Positions 35,023-43,558 of a stretch of 64,000 nucleotides of DNA are shown here, one piece after another. Numbering within the stretch: the stretch's first letter is position 1; each line of letters opens with the position of its first letter. The position numbers were made by a program, and so were the translations under genes. The notes under the pieces were generated by a model. The model had not been told where the DNA came from, made no database searches, and saw only the letters and a program-made list of their open reading frames with translations. Source of the stretch: Enterobacteriaceae bacterium (GTDB lineage Bacteria; Pseudomonadota; Gammaproteobacteria; Enterobacterales; Enterobacteriaceae); contig CABIZV010000003.1 in the NCBI GenBank assembly GCA_902363335.1, positions 283,475 through 347,474 of the forward strand. Reading direction: 5' to 3'.

Positions 35023-35290
35023 ATGCCGGGTGGCGCTAGCGCTTACCCGGCCTACGGAAGTCGCAGGTTTTGTAGGCCGGGTAAGGCATAGCCGCCACCC
35101 GGCATTCATAGGTAACGTAACAGCGATTAACGCCGTAGCCCGGCCGAACCAACGTGACGCCGGGAGTGCCCCGGAGTCGGAGCTAGCGCTCCTCGTCCGG
35201 GCTACGTGAGAGCAATTAATGCAGTAGCCCGGCCGAACGAACGTGACGCCGGGGATGCCCCGGCGTCGGAGCTAGCGCTCCTCGTCCGGG
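35023..35290. repeat. BIME cluster between yhjG and yhjE
   Basis: One GCCGGGTGGCGC.../...GCCACCCGGCA pair (35033-35105), then two near-identical 80-bp units beginning GTAGCCCGGCCGAAC and ending CTCGTCCGGGC(TAC) (35137-35205 and 35224-35293). They separate the convergent genes. Confidence 0.85.
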
Positions 35291-35295
35291 CAACT

Positions 35296-36612
35296 TTATA
35301 GTGATTGGTGCTTCGTTTCGTGCGTCAACAGCAAGGCAATCAGCGTCAGCGCCGCCATGGCCGCCAGATAAACCCCGACGTAGAACAATCCATAGCTGCT
35401 CTGCAACCAAGCCGCGATATAGGGTGCCACCGATGCGCCGAGAATAGAGGCCACGTTATACGAGAACGATGCCCCGGTATAGCGTACCTCCGTGGGGAAC
35501 AGTTCTGGCAACAATGCGCCCATTGGGCCGAAAGTCAGACCCATCAGGCTCAACCCGACCAGCAGATACAGCATAATCAGCGCCGGATTACCGGAACCCA
35601 GCAGCGGCTCAAAGAAGAACAGGGCAAAAGCGATAATCAAGCAGGTGATGACGATCATGCTAGGTCGACGACCAAAGCGGTCTGCTAACAGGCCCGCAAT
35701 CGGCACCATCACGCCAAATCCGATAACTGCTAACATCAGCATCCACAGCACTTCATTACGCGGCAGACCCAGCCCGTTAGGCGCGGCGGCGGTGCTGTAG
35801 GTCATCGAATAGACGGTCATGATATAGAACAGCGTATAGGTCGCCAGCATGATGAAGGTGCCGAGTACCGTCACCCGGACGTGCTTACTGAGCAGGGTGC
35901 CCATCGGCACTTTAACCTGTTTTTTGGCGGCGGCGACTTTGGCAAAGACCGGTGTTTCATGCAGTGAAACGCGCACATAAAGGCCAATCAGCACCAGAAC
36001 CGCAGAGAAAATAAAGGGAATACGCCAGCCCCAGGTCATAAACTGCTGGTCGGTCAGAAGCCAGGAGAGCAGCAGGAAGGTTCCGTTGGCAAAGAAGAAG
36101 CCAATCGGCGCACCTAACTGTGGGAAAGAACCGTACAGCGCGCGCTTACGCGGCGGCGCGTTCTCGGTAGCCAGCAGCGCCGCACCGCCCCATTCACCCC
36201 CCAATCCCAGACCCTGGCCAAAACGCGCCAACGCCAGCAGCATCGGTGCCAGAATGCCAATTGATTCGTAGGTTGGCAGCAGGCCAATCAGGACGGTGGA
36301 GATCCCCATGGTCAGCAGCGATGCGACCAGAGTGACCTTGCGCCCCACGCGGTCGCCAAAGTGACCGAAGAGTGCAGAACCGATTGGGCGTGCGACGAAG
36401 GCAATCGCGAACGTTGCCAGCGATTGCAGCGTTGCCGCGGTAGGATCGCCCTGTGGGAAGAAGATATGCGGGAACACGATAACCGCGGCGGTGGCGTAAA
36501 TATAGAAGTCGAAGAACTCAATGGCGGTGCCAATGAGTGAGGCCACGACGACCTTATTGCGCGAGTTAACCGGAGCGGAAGCCTGTTCGTTATCGAGTGT
36601 TGTGCTGGTCAT
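35296..36612 (-). CDS. yhjE: MFS transporter YhjE
   Basis: Inner-membrane metabolite/H+ symporter family member, 438 residues (E. coli 440), with twelve helices. Motif A is FGHFGDRVGRKVTL, and GQGLGLGGEWGGAALL is the family-typical loop. The substrate is unknown; relatives carry shikimate, proline/betaine and alpha-ketoglutarate. The 263-bp AT-rich upstream gap before yhjD has no other gene. Confidence 0.93.
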   Translation of the reverse strand: MTSTTLDNEQASAPVNSRNKVVVASLIGTAIEFFDFYIYATAAVIVFPHIFFPQGDPTAATLQSLATFAIAFVARPIGSALFGHFGDRVGRKVTLVASLLTMGISTVLIGLLPTYESIGILAPMLLALARFGQGLGLGGEWGGAALLATENAPPRKRALYGSFPQLGAPIGFFFANGTFLLLSWLLTDQQFMTWGWRIPFIFSAVLVLIGLYVRVSLHETPVFAKVAAAKKQVKVPMGTLLSKHVRVTVLGTFIMLATYTLFYIMTVYSMTYSTAAAPNGLGLPRNEVLWMLMLAVIGFGVMVPIAGLLADRFGRRPSMIVITCLIIAFALFFFEPLLGSGNPALIMLYLLVGLSLMGLTFGPMGALLPELFPTEVRYTGASFSYNVASILGASVAPYIAAWLQSSYGLFYVGVYLAAMAALTLIALLLTHETKHQSL

Positions 36613-36843
36613 AGTCTTTTCTAATATTTATAGCGAACGAAGGGCCATATTAGACATAGCAAAAGCGACATTTCAATCTGTAACGAGATTGTAAAAACAG
36701 GCAAAAATAACGAAAGAGTGGATAATTTTTATACCAGAAGAATATGAAACACGAAATGCTTCACATTTTTTGCGGAATGGATGATAAAACTGGTTTTTGG
36801 TTAAATAAAAGTTACGGCCTGGATTTATATGCTGAAATGGCGA

Positions 36844-36868
36844 GTTGGGCCGAAATTTTCAGCCCAAC
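36844..36868 (-). terminator. Hairpin after yhjD
   Basis: GTTGGGC/GCCCAAC with an extended internal GAA/TTC pair, 8 bp past the yhjD stop; no T-run on the minus strand. Probably the yhjD 3' end. Confidence 0.45.
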
Positions 36869-36875
36869 CCTGCGC

Positions 36876-37838
36876 TTAGCTGTGGGTTTTCCCCGGCATT
36901 CTCGGGTCATCTTTATATTCTGCGGTGGCGATCCATGCCGCACAGAAGAGGGTCAGACGCGCAAAGAAGTAGAAGAAGGCCATCAGCCCGAGAACGGAAC
37001 CAAACGCCGCGCCGGAGGGTGACTTCACAAGCGTAGGCAATGTCCACGTCATGATGATTTTAATCACCTCAAATCCGATAGCGGCGAGCAGAGTACCGCG
37101 AATCAACGCCTTCTTACGCGGACGATGACGCGGCAGCCGCCAGAAAATCCAGAAGAACAGCAGGTAGTTGGCGAAAATAGAAATCACCAGGCCAATCAGC
37201 CGCCAGGCGGGCTTAAGCCATTCAATGTAATCAAGATACAGCGCTGAGATGATCAGCTGCTGGGCAGAACCGGCTACCGACGTAATCGACAGCGTGATAA
37301 TTAAGGCGATAAGCAGACCAATCAGCGACACGAAATCACGCAGGTATTTAACCCACAGTTTTTCCTCATCCTGCGGTGTGCGTTCCCACACGTCACGCGA
37401 CTGTGCACGAATAGCCTCGCGCAGGTTGCCCATCCAGTTCACCCCGGAATAAAGCGCAATGCCCAACCCGACCAGCCCAACGGTAGTACGCTGCTGCACG
37501 GCGGTGTTGATGGTGCTTTTCAGCGTCGTGGCAAGCGTGGGGTCACTGACGTTATCGAGAATTTTATTGAAAATATCCTGCAATAGCGTGGGGTGCGACG
37601 CGAGGATAAACCCGGCGGCGGCGAATGACACCATCATAATCGGGATCATGGAGAGGAATGAGAAATAGGTTATTGCGGCACCAAACTGGTTCCCCATCCG
37701 GTCGTTAAAGCGCTCGGCGGCGCGAATCAGGTGAGCGATAACCGGACGGCGCTGGATCTTCTGCGCCGTACTGGTGACGGTATCCAGCGCCTGGCTGGCC
37801 TTTTGCTGTAGACGTTTGTCGTTGTTTTCCGACGTCAT
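36876..37838 (-). CDS. yhjD: YihY/BrkB-family inner-membrane protein YhjD
   Basis: A 320-residue protein (E. coli 337) with about six helices and the family pattern GAAITYFSFLSMIPIMMVSFAAAGF. E. coli YhjD attracted interest because a point mutation suppresses lethal lipid IVA-only LPS defects; its transport role is unproven. The shorter length is at the C-terminus, which ends DDPRMPGKTHS. Monocistronic, with AT-rich sequence downstream. Confidence 0.92.
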   Translation of the reverse strand: MTSENNDKRLQQKASQALDTVTSTAQKIQRRPVIAHLIRAAERFNDRMGNQFGAAITYFSFLSMIPIMMVSFAAAGFILASHPTLLQDIFNKILDNVSDPTLATTLKSTINTAVQQRTTVGLVGLGIALYSGVNWMGNLREAIRAQSRDVWERTPQDEEKLWVKYLRDFVSLIGLLIALIITLSITSVAGSAQQLIISALYLDYIEWLKPAWRLIGLVISIFANYLLFFWIFWRLPRHRPRKKALIRGTLLAAIGFEVIKIIMTWTLPTLVKSPSGAAFGSVLGLMAFFYFFARLTLFCAAWIATAEYKDDPRMPGKTHS

Positions 37839-37885
37839 CAGGGAGATTTTCCTTTTAATTGCTTTTACTTAAGTATAGAGCAAAA

Positions 37886-37957
37886 CCCGGCGGCGCTGCG
37901 CTTGGCCGGGCTACATCCGGTAGATACGGTAGCCCGGCCAAGCGCAGCGCCGCCGGG
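37886..37957. repeat. Perfect 29-bp inverted repeat (REP pair)
   Basis: CCCGGCGGCGCTGCGCTTGG... (37886-37914) is exactly complementary to 37929-37957, with a 14-nt loop. It is a BIME of two opposed REPs between yhjC (3' end) and yhjD (5' end). Confidence 0.9.
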
Positions 37958-37976
37958 GCAGACTCCGATACCGAAT

Positions 37977-38876
37977 TCAATCCACGTAATCCTGCAACAC
38001 GCCCGTTAACCACTCCATCAACAGATGCACCCGGCGCGACAGATTTCGGCGATGCGGGTAAATCAGCGACACCGGCATAGGCTCTGCGCGGTACTGCGGC
38101 AGGATCTGCACCAGCTTGCCGCTACGCAATGCCTCTCGCACTCCAACGCGCGGAACCTGAATAATCCCGAGTCCCGCAAGGCAGGCCGCGTGGTAAGTCT
38201 CGGTACTGTTTACCGTCAGCACGCCACCGGTTTTGACCCATTGCGCGCCATTGTCCCTCGCCACCTCAAAGCCCTGCGGACGCACGCCAATATTAGTTGT
38301 GTAGTGTACTAATGCATGGCTACTGAGATCTTCCAGCGACTCCGGGGTGCCGAAACGCGCCAGATACGCGGGGCTCGCACAGTTGATAATGGCAAGCTTG
38401 CCAAGCGGTCTGGCGATAAGCCCAGAGTCCTTAAGCGTACCGACGCGTACCACACAGTCAAAGCCTTCGCGAATGACATCCACCAGGCGGTCGCTGCTGC
38501 TCAGCTCCAGCTCCAGCCCCGGATACTGCTGCAAAAATTCCGGTAGCCGAGGGATAACCACATTTTTGGCGATGGCGACCGGCATATCCACGCGCAGCCG
38601 CCCGCTCACGCTACTGGGATCGGCCTGAAACATGCTGTCCAGCTCATCAAGGTTACTCAGCAGGTCTTTGGCGCGCTCGTAATACACCATTCCATCCTGG
38701 GTCAACAACACGCGGCGCGTTGTGCGGTGCAAAAGACGACAGCCCAGATGATTCTCCAGCGCCTGAATTTGCCGCGATACGCTACCTTTAGGAATACCCA
38801 ATGTGTCCGCCGCACGGGTAAAACTTTCCAGCTCGGCCACGCGGATGAACAGTTGCATTGCGTGAATTTTATCCAT
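37977..38876 (-). CDS. yhjC: LysR-type regulator YhjC (RcdB)
   Basis: A 299-residue LysR protein. The winged helix-turn-helix is at residues about 4-62 (FIRVAELESFTRAADTLGIPKGSVSRQIQALENHLGCRLLHRTTR), followed by a periplasmic-binding-like effector domain. The frame extends upstream to 39020, but MDKIHAMQLF is the family start. E. coli YhjC has been reported as a csgD regulator (RcdB). Here it is divergent from an SDR gene, so that gene may be its target (inference). Confidence 0.9.
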   Translation of the reverse strand: MDKIHAMQLFIRVAELESFTRAADTLGIPKGSVSRQIQALENHLGCRLLHRTTRRVLLTQDGMVYYERAKDLLSNLDELDSMFQADPSSVSGRLRVDMPVAIAKNVVIPRLPEFLQQYPGLELELSSSDRLVDVIREGFDCVVRVGTLKDSGLIARPLGKLAIINCASPAYLARFGTPESLEDLSSHALVHYTTNIGVRPQGFEVARDNGAQWVKTGGVLTVNSTETYHAACLAGLGIIQVPRVGVREALRSGKLVQILPQYRAEPMPVSLIYPHRRNLSRRVHLLMEWLTGVLQDYVD

Positions 38877-38994
38877 CGAAACGACCCATTGTTGTTCTGG
38901 ATGAGACAGTGAAGCGCTCCGGGCGCTATTTATTGTTTTTTTATCACCTAATAAGCTTGTTCTCAACGAATACGCCAACTGAAATGAGGTTTCT

Positions 38995-39753
38995 ATGTCC
39001 CAACGTATAGCGTTAGTCACCGGCGGCAGCCGTGGATTAGGTAAAAACGCGGTGCTTAAGCTCGCCGCAGCCGGTGTCGATATTATTTTTACCTACCGTA
39101 GCCAGCAGGATGCGGCGCGAGATGTTGTCGCCGAAATTGAGAAAACAGGCGCGAAAGCGGTGGCATTGCAGCTGAACGTCAGCGAAATTGCGAGCTTCAC
39201 TGAATTCGCGCAACAGGTGAAAGTGCAGCTGAAGCAGGAATGGGGGCGCGATAGCGTTGATTGCTTAGTGAACAATGCGGGGATTGGGCTGTACGCACCG
39301 TTTGCTGAGACTTCAGAAGCTATGTTCGACGAGCTGATGAACATTCATTTTAAAGGTCCATTTTTCCTCACGCAGCAGCTTCTGCCGTTAATTGCTGACG
39401 GCGGGCGTATTCTCAACGTCTCAACCGGTCTGGCCCGTTTTGCGCTACCGGGTTACGCGGCCTATGCGTCAATGAAAGGGGCGATGGAAGTTCTGACGCG
39501 TTACCAAGCCAAAGAGCTGGGTGCGCGTGGCATTTCGGTCAACAGCATTGCGCCAGGCGCCATTGAAACCGACTTCGGCGGAGGCCATCTGCGCGATAAT
39601 GAAGAACTGAACCGGTATGTGGCTTCGCAAACTGCGCTGGGACGTACCGGTTTACCGGATGATATTGGTGAGGCGATTGTCGCGCTGCTCAGCGATAATC
39701 TGCACTGGATGACCGCGCAGCGCATTGAAGTTTCAGGCGGCATGTTCCTGTAA
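38995..39753 (+). CDS. Short-chain dehydrogenase/reductase
   Basis: Classical SDR, 252 residues. NAD(P)-binding VTGGSRGLGKNAV (residues 8-20), structural VNNAG, active-site Ser in LNVST, and YASMK as the catalytic YxxxK. Arg at position 14 suggests NADPH preference. The substrate is unknown. Transcribed divergently from the LysR gene yhjC across 118 bp, the classic layout of a LysR gene with its target. Not present between yhjC and yhjB in E. coli. Confidence 0.88.
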   Translation: MSQRIALVTGGSRGLGKNAVLKLAAAGVDIIFTYRSQQDAARDVVAEIEKTGAKAVALQLNVSEIASFTEFAQQVKVQLKQEWGRDSVDCLVNNAGIGLYAPFAETSEAMFDELMNIHFKGPFFLTQQLLPLIADGGRILNVSTGLARFALPGYAAYASMKGAMEVLTRYQAKELGARGISVNSIAPGAIETDFGGGHLRDNEELNRYVASQTALGRTGLPDDIGEAIVALLSDNLHWMTAQRIEVSGGMFL

Positions 39754-40111
39754 CACCCGACATGGCATTGCCTCAGTGATGAAGGGGCAGTGCTACTTAT
39801 CGTGCTAAAATAAGTCCTGTTCAGGACTTATTGCTTTTTGCGTTTCCCGCCATGCGGGAAATGATCTATATTTCGCTCATTAAATATTATTCAAAACCCC
39901 CGCTTATAATCCTTTCCTTAATGACGATGTGATGAGTGATGTGAATGCGTAATTGCGACGAGGCGGTTGTAAGCATTCATAATTGTGATATTTAGATTAT
40001 CCAGTTTCTACGTAGAATGCCCCAGGCCAAACGGCGAGTTCTTATTTTATGCCGCGAGGATTACTCTTCCGGTCATTAGAGAACAGTTTATTTTTTAATG
40101 GGGAAACCGTT
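39754..40111. other. SDR-yhjB intergenic region
   Basis: A 358-bp non-coding gap. It begins with the SDR terminator, then turns AT-rich toward yhjB, consistent with a long yhjB promoter/leader region. No further gene or repeat recognised. Confidence 0.6.
39809..39842 (+). terminator. Intrinsic terminator of the SDR gene
   Basis: AATAAGTCCT/AGGACTTATT perfect 10-bp stem with GTTC loop, followed by GCTTTTTG. Confidence 0.88.
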
Positions 40112-40738
40112 ATGCAGGTAGTCATCTTTGACAGGCAGTCAATATTTATTCATGGAATGAAAATCAGCTTACAGGAACATATTCCAGGAATTGATATCTC
40201 TGCTGTTAGTCAGGCAGATGACCTGTGGCGGCAGTTGTTACGCCACCCGGATGCACTTTTGATCCTGGATGGTGAAATGGACCACGGCTTTTGCCAGTGG
40301 TTATTGCAGGAAAAACATCAGCAGTTTCCTGACTCTAAGGGCATCATCGTTGCCAACGAATATAATCGTAGCTGGCTGAGCGACATGATGGCCTACAACG
40401 TCCAGGCCATTATTGCCAGGGATGCCAGTATTGAGGTCTTTGTGCAGACCATCAAAAGCGTCATGCGGGGGTTGATGTGCTTACCGGGAGACTGGCGGAT
40501 GGAATATGAACAGGAAAAACGCGGGCTGGATAATCTCAGCCAACGCCAGCGGGAAATATTAGCGCTGCTGGCGAATGGTGAATCGAATAAAGAGATTAGC
40601 CGGGCCCTGAATATCAGCGCGGGTACCGTCAAGGCGCATCTGGAATCGTTATACCGACGGCTGGACGTGAAAAATCGGACTCAGGCAGCCATGCTACTCA
40701 ATAATCGGAATGTCTCTCAGACCACCGGTCTGGAATAA
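40112..40738 (+). CDS. yhjB: LuxR-family response-regulator-like protein YhjB
   Basis: A 208-residue protein (E. coli about 200). The N-terminal receiver-like domain begins MQVVIFDRQSIFIHGMKISL, and the C-terminal LuxR helix-turn-helix (about 139-200) contains SQRQREILALLANGESNKEISRALNIS. The acidic triad is poorly preserved: ILDGE is in the phosphoacceptor region, while the N-terminal acidic pair is replaced by FD. Phosphorylation is therefore uncertain. The frame opens at 40049; the ATG at 40112 with GGGGA is preferred. The 3' end overlaps the convergent lysozyme-like gene by 45 bp. Confidence 0.88.
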   Translation: MQVVIFDRQSIFIHGMKISLQEHIPGIDISAVSQADDLWRQLLRHPDALLILDGEMDHGFCQWLLQEKHQQFPDSKGIIVANEYNRSWLSDMMAYNVQAIIARDASIEVFVQTIKSVMRGLMCLPGDWRMEYEQEKRGLDNLSQRQREILALLANGESNKEISRALNISAGTVKAHLESLYRRLDVKNRTQAAMLLNNRNVSQTTGLE

Positions 40739-41158
40739 AGCAGACTCAGCCTGGCGCTGTCCGGCCAGGCTACTTTCCCGCTCCCCTTCACGCTGCCACT
40801 CCGCGAGCGCTTGATTCATATCACCGTGATTAATCCAGTAAACGATTGGTGATTGCTGCACGGCTTCCGGCCCGAGACTAAATGCAAGCGATAACAAAGC
40901 ATCGAACTGGCATTGGGTTAGCGGTACGTGAATACATTGTCGCAGCACCTGCTGGTAGTAATCCACATCAGCCTGAAATATCGCCTCAGCCTGTTGCGGG
41001 GTTAGCGGTGCATCAAAGTACTCACGATCGCGGATTAAATGCCCATAACCAATTAGCCACAGATTATCGGCATCCTGATATTTTTCGAGCGACAGCCCTT
41101 GGTAACGTTTAATAAATTCAAGCCCATACAGGCTGGGGTAGACGGCAGAAATTGGCAT
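40694..41158 (-). CDS. Lysozyme-like (GH24 fold) protein with substituted catalytic residues
   Basis: A 154-residue protein resembling T4/phage-type lysozymes: the KYQDADNLWLIGYGHLI block aligns with the T4 KIYKDTEGYYTIGIGHLL block, and NGQ-like C-terminal QFDALLSLAFSLG matches the second conserved block. By that alignment catalytic Glu11 of T4 is Gln20, Asp20 is kept (Asp29), and Thr26 is Leu35. No signal peptide, holin or spanin gene is present, so this is not a lysis cassette. Either an inactive fold reused for another role or a decayed gene under unknown constraint. Confidence 0.75.
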   Translation of the reverse strand: MPISAVYPSLYGLEFIKRYQGLSLEKYQDADNLWLIGYGHLIRDREYFDAPLTPQQAEAIFQADVDYYQQVLRQCIHVPLTQCQFDALLSLAFSLGPEAVQQSPIVYWINHGDMNQALAEWQREGERESSLAGQRQAESALFQTGGLRDIPIIE

Positions 41159-41214
41159 CTTTTATCCTCAATTAGCAGGAGGTGAAGTGTAAAAGAACGC
41201 CCTTAGCGCGACTA

Positions 41215-41757
41215 TTAGCCGGATGTCGGTGAATTATCATACTCATGACTAAGTAGGCCAAAAAGCCAATCGTTATGCCATTTTCCCGCCAGCTGGTAGC
41301 TTTCGCGTAGCTCCCCCTCAAGTCTGAAGCCTATTTTCTCAAGCGTATGCCGGGAGGCTATATTCCCCACGGTGACCGTCGCAGTTAAGCGTCGAATGCC
41401 TCCCTTGCCGAACGCGTAATCACAGACGGCTCGCAGTGACTCGCTGCCATAGCCCTGACCCTGCGCCTGGGGTGAAAATAAAAAGCCCACTTCGGCGCAA
41501 TCTGTCTCCCGATGAATATAGCCCGTGACGCCAAGCGGCACATTTTGCTTATCACGCACGACCAAACACAGCCAATGCGCAGCTCCCGGCTTCCAGGGCA
41601 GAAGTCGGGAATCGAAGGTTTCACGGATATCGTGCTCGCTTCGCTTATCCGCCACATAGCGCATCACTTGCGGATGCTGCTGCAACGCTAGAAAAAAAGG
41701 CCAGTCACTTTCGGTAATCAGAGAACAGTTTAAACGTGCAGTGGTGAGCGCGGTCAT
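41215..41757 (-). CDS. RimJ/RimL-type GNAT N-acetyltransferase
   Basis: A 180-residue cytoplasmic acetyltransferase. The acetyl-CoA binding loop is AQGQGYGSESLRAVCDYAF, followed by the RLTATVTVGNIASRHTLEKIGF segment typical of RimJ/RimL and ribosomal-alanine acetyltransferases. The substrate is unknown and could be a protein N-terminus or a small molecule. It lies 56 bp upstream of the lysozyme-like gene on the same strand; the two may be co-transcribed. Confidence 0.85.
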   Translation of the reverse strand: MTALTTARLNCSLITESDWPFFLALQQHPQVMRYVADKRSEHDIRETFDSRLLPWKPGAAHWLCLVVRDKQNVPLGVTGYIHRETDCAEVGFLFSPQAQGQGYGSESLRAVCDYAFGKGGIRRLTATVTVGNIASRHTLEKIGFRLEGELRESYQLAGKWHNDWLFGLLSHEYDNSPTSG

Positions 41758-41893
41758 AATTTCACATTCTCAACGTCAGGAGAGGACTGTTAATTTGCCT
41801 GATTTGCTCTATGGTGTAACGATAAAAATAACAAAATAACAACATGTTAATCTGAAGGCTAAAGGGCCTTGTTGTTGATTAAGGAAATTGAAG

Positions 41894-43486
41894 ATGCCGA
41901 TGTCATCGCATCAGGTCAGTCAGCAATTTGAGCATTGCCTGAGCGTGATCCGCCAGGCCTCTATCGAAATTTTGACGCTACTGAAAATGAGGGTCACCGA
42001 CGGCAAGGATCCTCGCTGGTTTCTCGAGCAGCTTGACCAGGCGCGCCTGAACCTCGGCGGCTGGGGAGTGGTGGCGAAACGATTGCAGATTAATGACAGC
42101 CAGTTGAGCGAATTTATGCTTCAACTGCGTCACCTTCAGCAAGGCACTGCGTCCTACGAGCAGGGCGTAGCGGCGACAGAGAATCAGTTGATTGCCGCCC
42201 AGCGTTTTATTGTGACGCTTGAACAGCTTAAACAGCAGCAGCCGTTGCTGACGTTTAATACCCACTATGCCAGCGATGCCGATCAGCGACAGGAATTGGC
42301 GCAGCGGCAGATTCGCACCATAGAGCTTGTGATAAATGGCTTGATTAGCCGGGTATGGTCAGACGCTGCACATCTTCATCATTACCTGAAGTCCCATTTC
42401 GATGCGCACGATGTCGCGCGCTGGCAGGCGCACAGCCCGACAGGGGAGATCCTTGACGGTATGTCATTTAGCGAGCGGGCATTACTGATTGTCGATAAAA
42501 AGGCCTTCTCCCGTCACTACGCCTCGCTGTTTAACTCAGGCGCAGCGCTAACCTTCCTTGCAGAACAGCGGCTGACGCTGCATACCTTTCTGGATGATAT
42601 CCGGCGGATGCGCAATAAGCTGCTGGCCCAGATACCGCTTACCGAGATGGAATGCCTGCTACTTGAACACTACACGCAGCAGATTACCGCCCCCGTGCAG
42701 CGGGCCTATGAGCAAGGTCGGGTGCGGGTGAATCCCGCCAGCCTGATGAGTGCGGACGGTAGCGAAGTGCAGCACTTCTGGGAACAGGCGATGGAGGCGG
42801 CGCAAGCCTGGGGGCCGGATGCCCGGTCAATCGCTGATGGCATTGAAAAGCAGTATCGTAAAATTCAGGCGCGAACGGATGCGCGCGAAAAACTGATTGC
42901 GGGCGTACTGTGGGGCGCCGTCGGCGTGACGCTTATCGGCATAACGCTTGGTGGTGTGAGTCTCCTGACGTCTACACCGCAGCCTCAGGCATCCGTTGAG
43001 CCGCGCGACGACATGGCCCTGCGTGAGCCCGCCGTCACCCCGCCGCCTTCACCGCGCGAAATTCTGGCGCGCCGTGGGATCACCTGGGACAACAATGGAC
43101 TACGTTCGGCAATTGATCGTAATGACATTGAGGTCAGCACACTGTTTTTACGCGGTGGCATGAACTGGCAATTGGCCTGGACAGATCTCGCGATGTCATC
43201 ACAACACGAAGCGGTCTTGAATTTGTTATTGCGCTATCGCCAGCAGATGAATGAACCAAAACCCTGCCGTCGCTTCATCAATACGCTTACGCACGAGCTA
43301 TCTCAGGGCGCGCAGCTAACCGCAATCCGCAAATCCTACCTGCAAACTTTCTGCACGCAACCGGCGGTGGTAGCACGGCAGCGGCTTGCGGTGGAGAACG
43401 CCGAGAAGCGCAGTAGAGCGGTTGGCGATGCGCAAAGTAAGAACAGGTTATTGATACAAAAATCCATCTATGAGGTGATTCGATAA
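41894..43486 (+). CDS. STY4199-like HEPN/ankyrin-type membrane protein
   Basis: A 530-residue protein I recognise as the STY4199-like family of enterobacteria. Residues 1-330 are mostly helical. A HEPN-like RNxxxH site would fall at R240-N-K-L-L-A-Q246, with His replaced by Gln. One strong membrane helix (about 334-358, IAGVLWGAVGVTLIGITLGGVSLL) is followed by a Pro-rich linker (360-387). Residues 388-446 resemble one or two ankyrin-type repeats (NGLRSAIDRNDIEVSTLFLRGG). The ATG at 41894 follows AAGGAAA with 6-nt spacing. Function unknown; RNase activity is doubtful given the missing His. Confidence 0.7.
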   Translation: MPMSSHQVSQQFEHCLSVIRQASIEILTLLKMRVTDGKDPRWFLEQLDQARLNLGGWGVVAKRLQINDSQLSEFMLQLRHLQQGTASYEQGVAATENQLIAAQRFIVTLEQLKQQQPLLTFNTHYASDADQRQELAQRQIRTIELVINGLISRVWSDAAHLHHYLKSHFDAHDVARWQAHSPTGEILDGMSFSERALLIVDKKAFSRHYASLFNSGAALTFLAEQRLTLHTFLDDIRRMRNKLLAQIPLTEMECLLLEHYTQQITAPVQRAYEQGRVRVNPASLMSADGSEVQHFWEQAMEAAQAWGPDARSIADGIEKQYRKIQARTDAREKLIAGVLWGAVGVTLIGITLGGVSLLTSTPQPQASVEPRDDMALREPAVTPPPSPREILARRGITWDNNGLRSAIDRNDIEVSTLFLRGGMNWQLAWTDLAMSSQHEAVLNLLLRYRQQMNEPKPCRRFINTLTHELSQGAQLTAIRKSYLQTFCTQPAVVARQRLAVENAEKRSRAVGDAQSKNRLLIQKSIYEVIR

Positions 43487-43509
43487 GCAGGTTGCGCTAC
43501 GCGAAATTG

Positions 43510-43540
43510 GCTAAGAACACCCCCGTACCTTAGCGTTTTT
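43510..43540 (+). terminator. Terminator after the STY4199-like gene
   Basis: GCTAAG/CTTAGC stem (43510-43515, 43529-43534) followed by GTTTTT. It is nested in a larger TTGCGCTACG/CGTAGCGCAA dyad (43492-43552) that can act for both convergent genes. Confidence 0.7.
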
Positions 43541-43558
43541 CCCGTAGCGCAATTCGAA

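Noticed and set aside
36744..37022. 92-codon frame between yhjE and yhjD
   Set aside because: Its second half is antisense to yhjD and the first half lies in an AT-rich promoter region; no homology recognised.
38877..39020. Upstream extension of the yhjC reading frame
   Set aside because: The extra 48 residues do not resemble LysR proteins and would overlap the SDR start region; the family start is at 38876.
40694..41757. Prophage remnant
   Set aside because: The lysozyme-like gene is the only phage-related feature; there is no integrase, att repeat, holin, spanin or structural gene.
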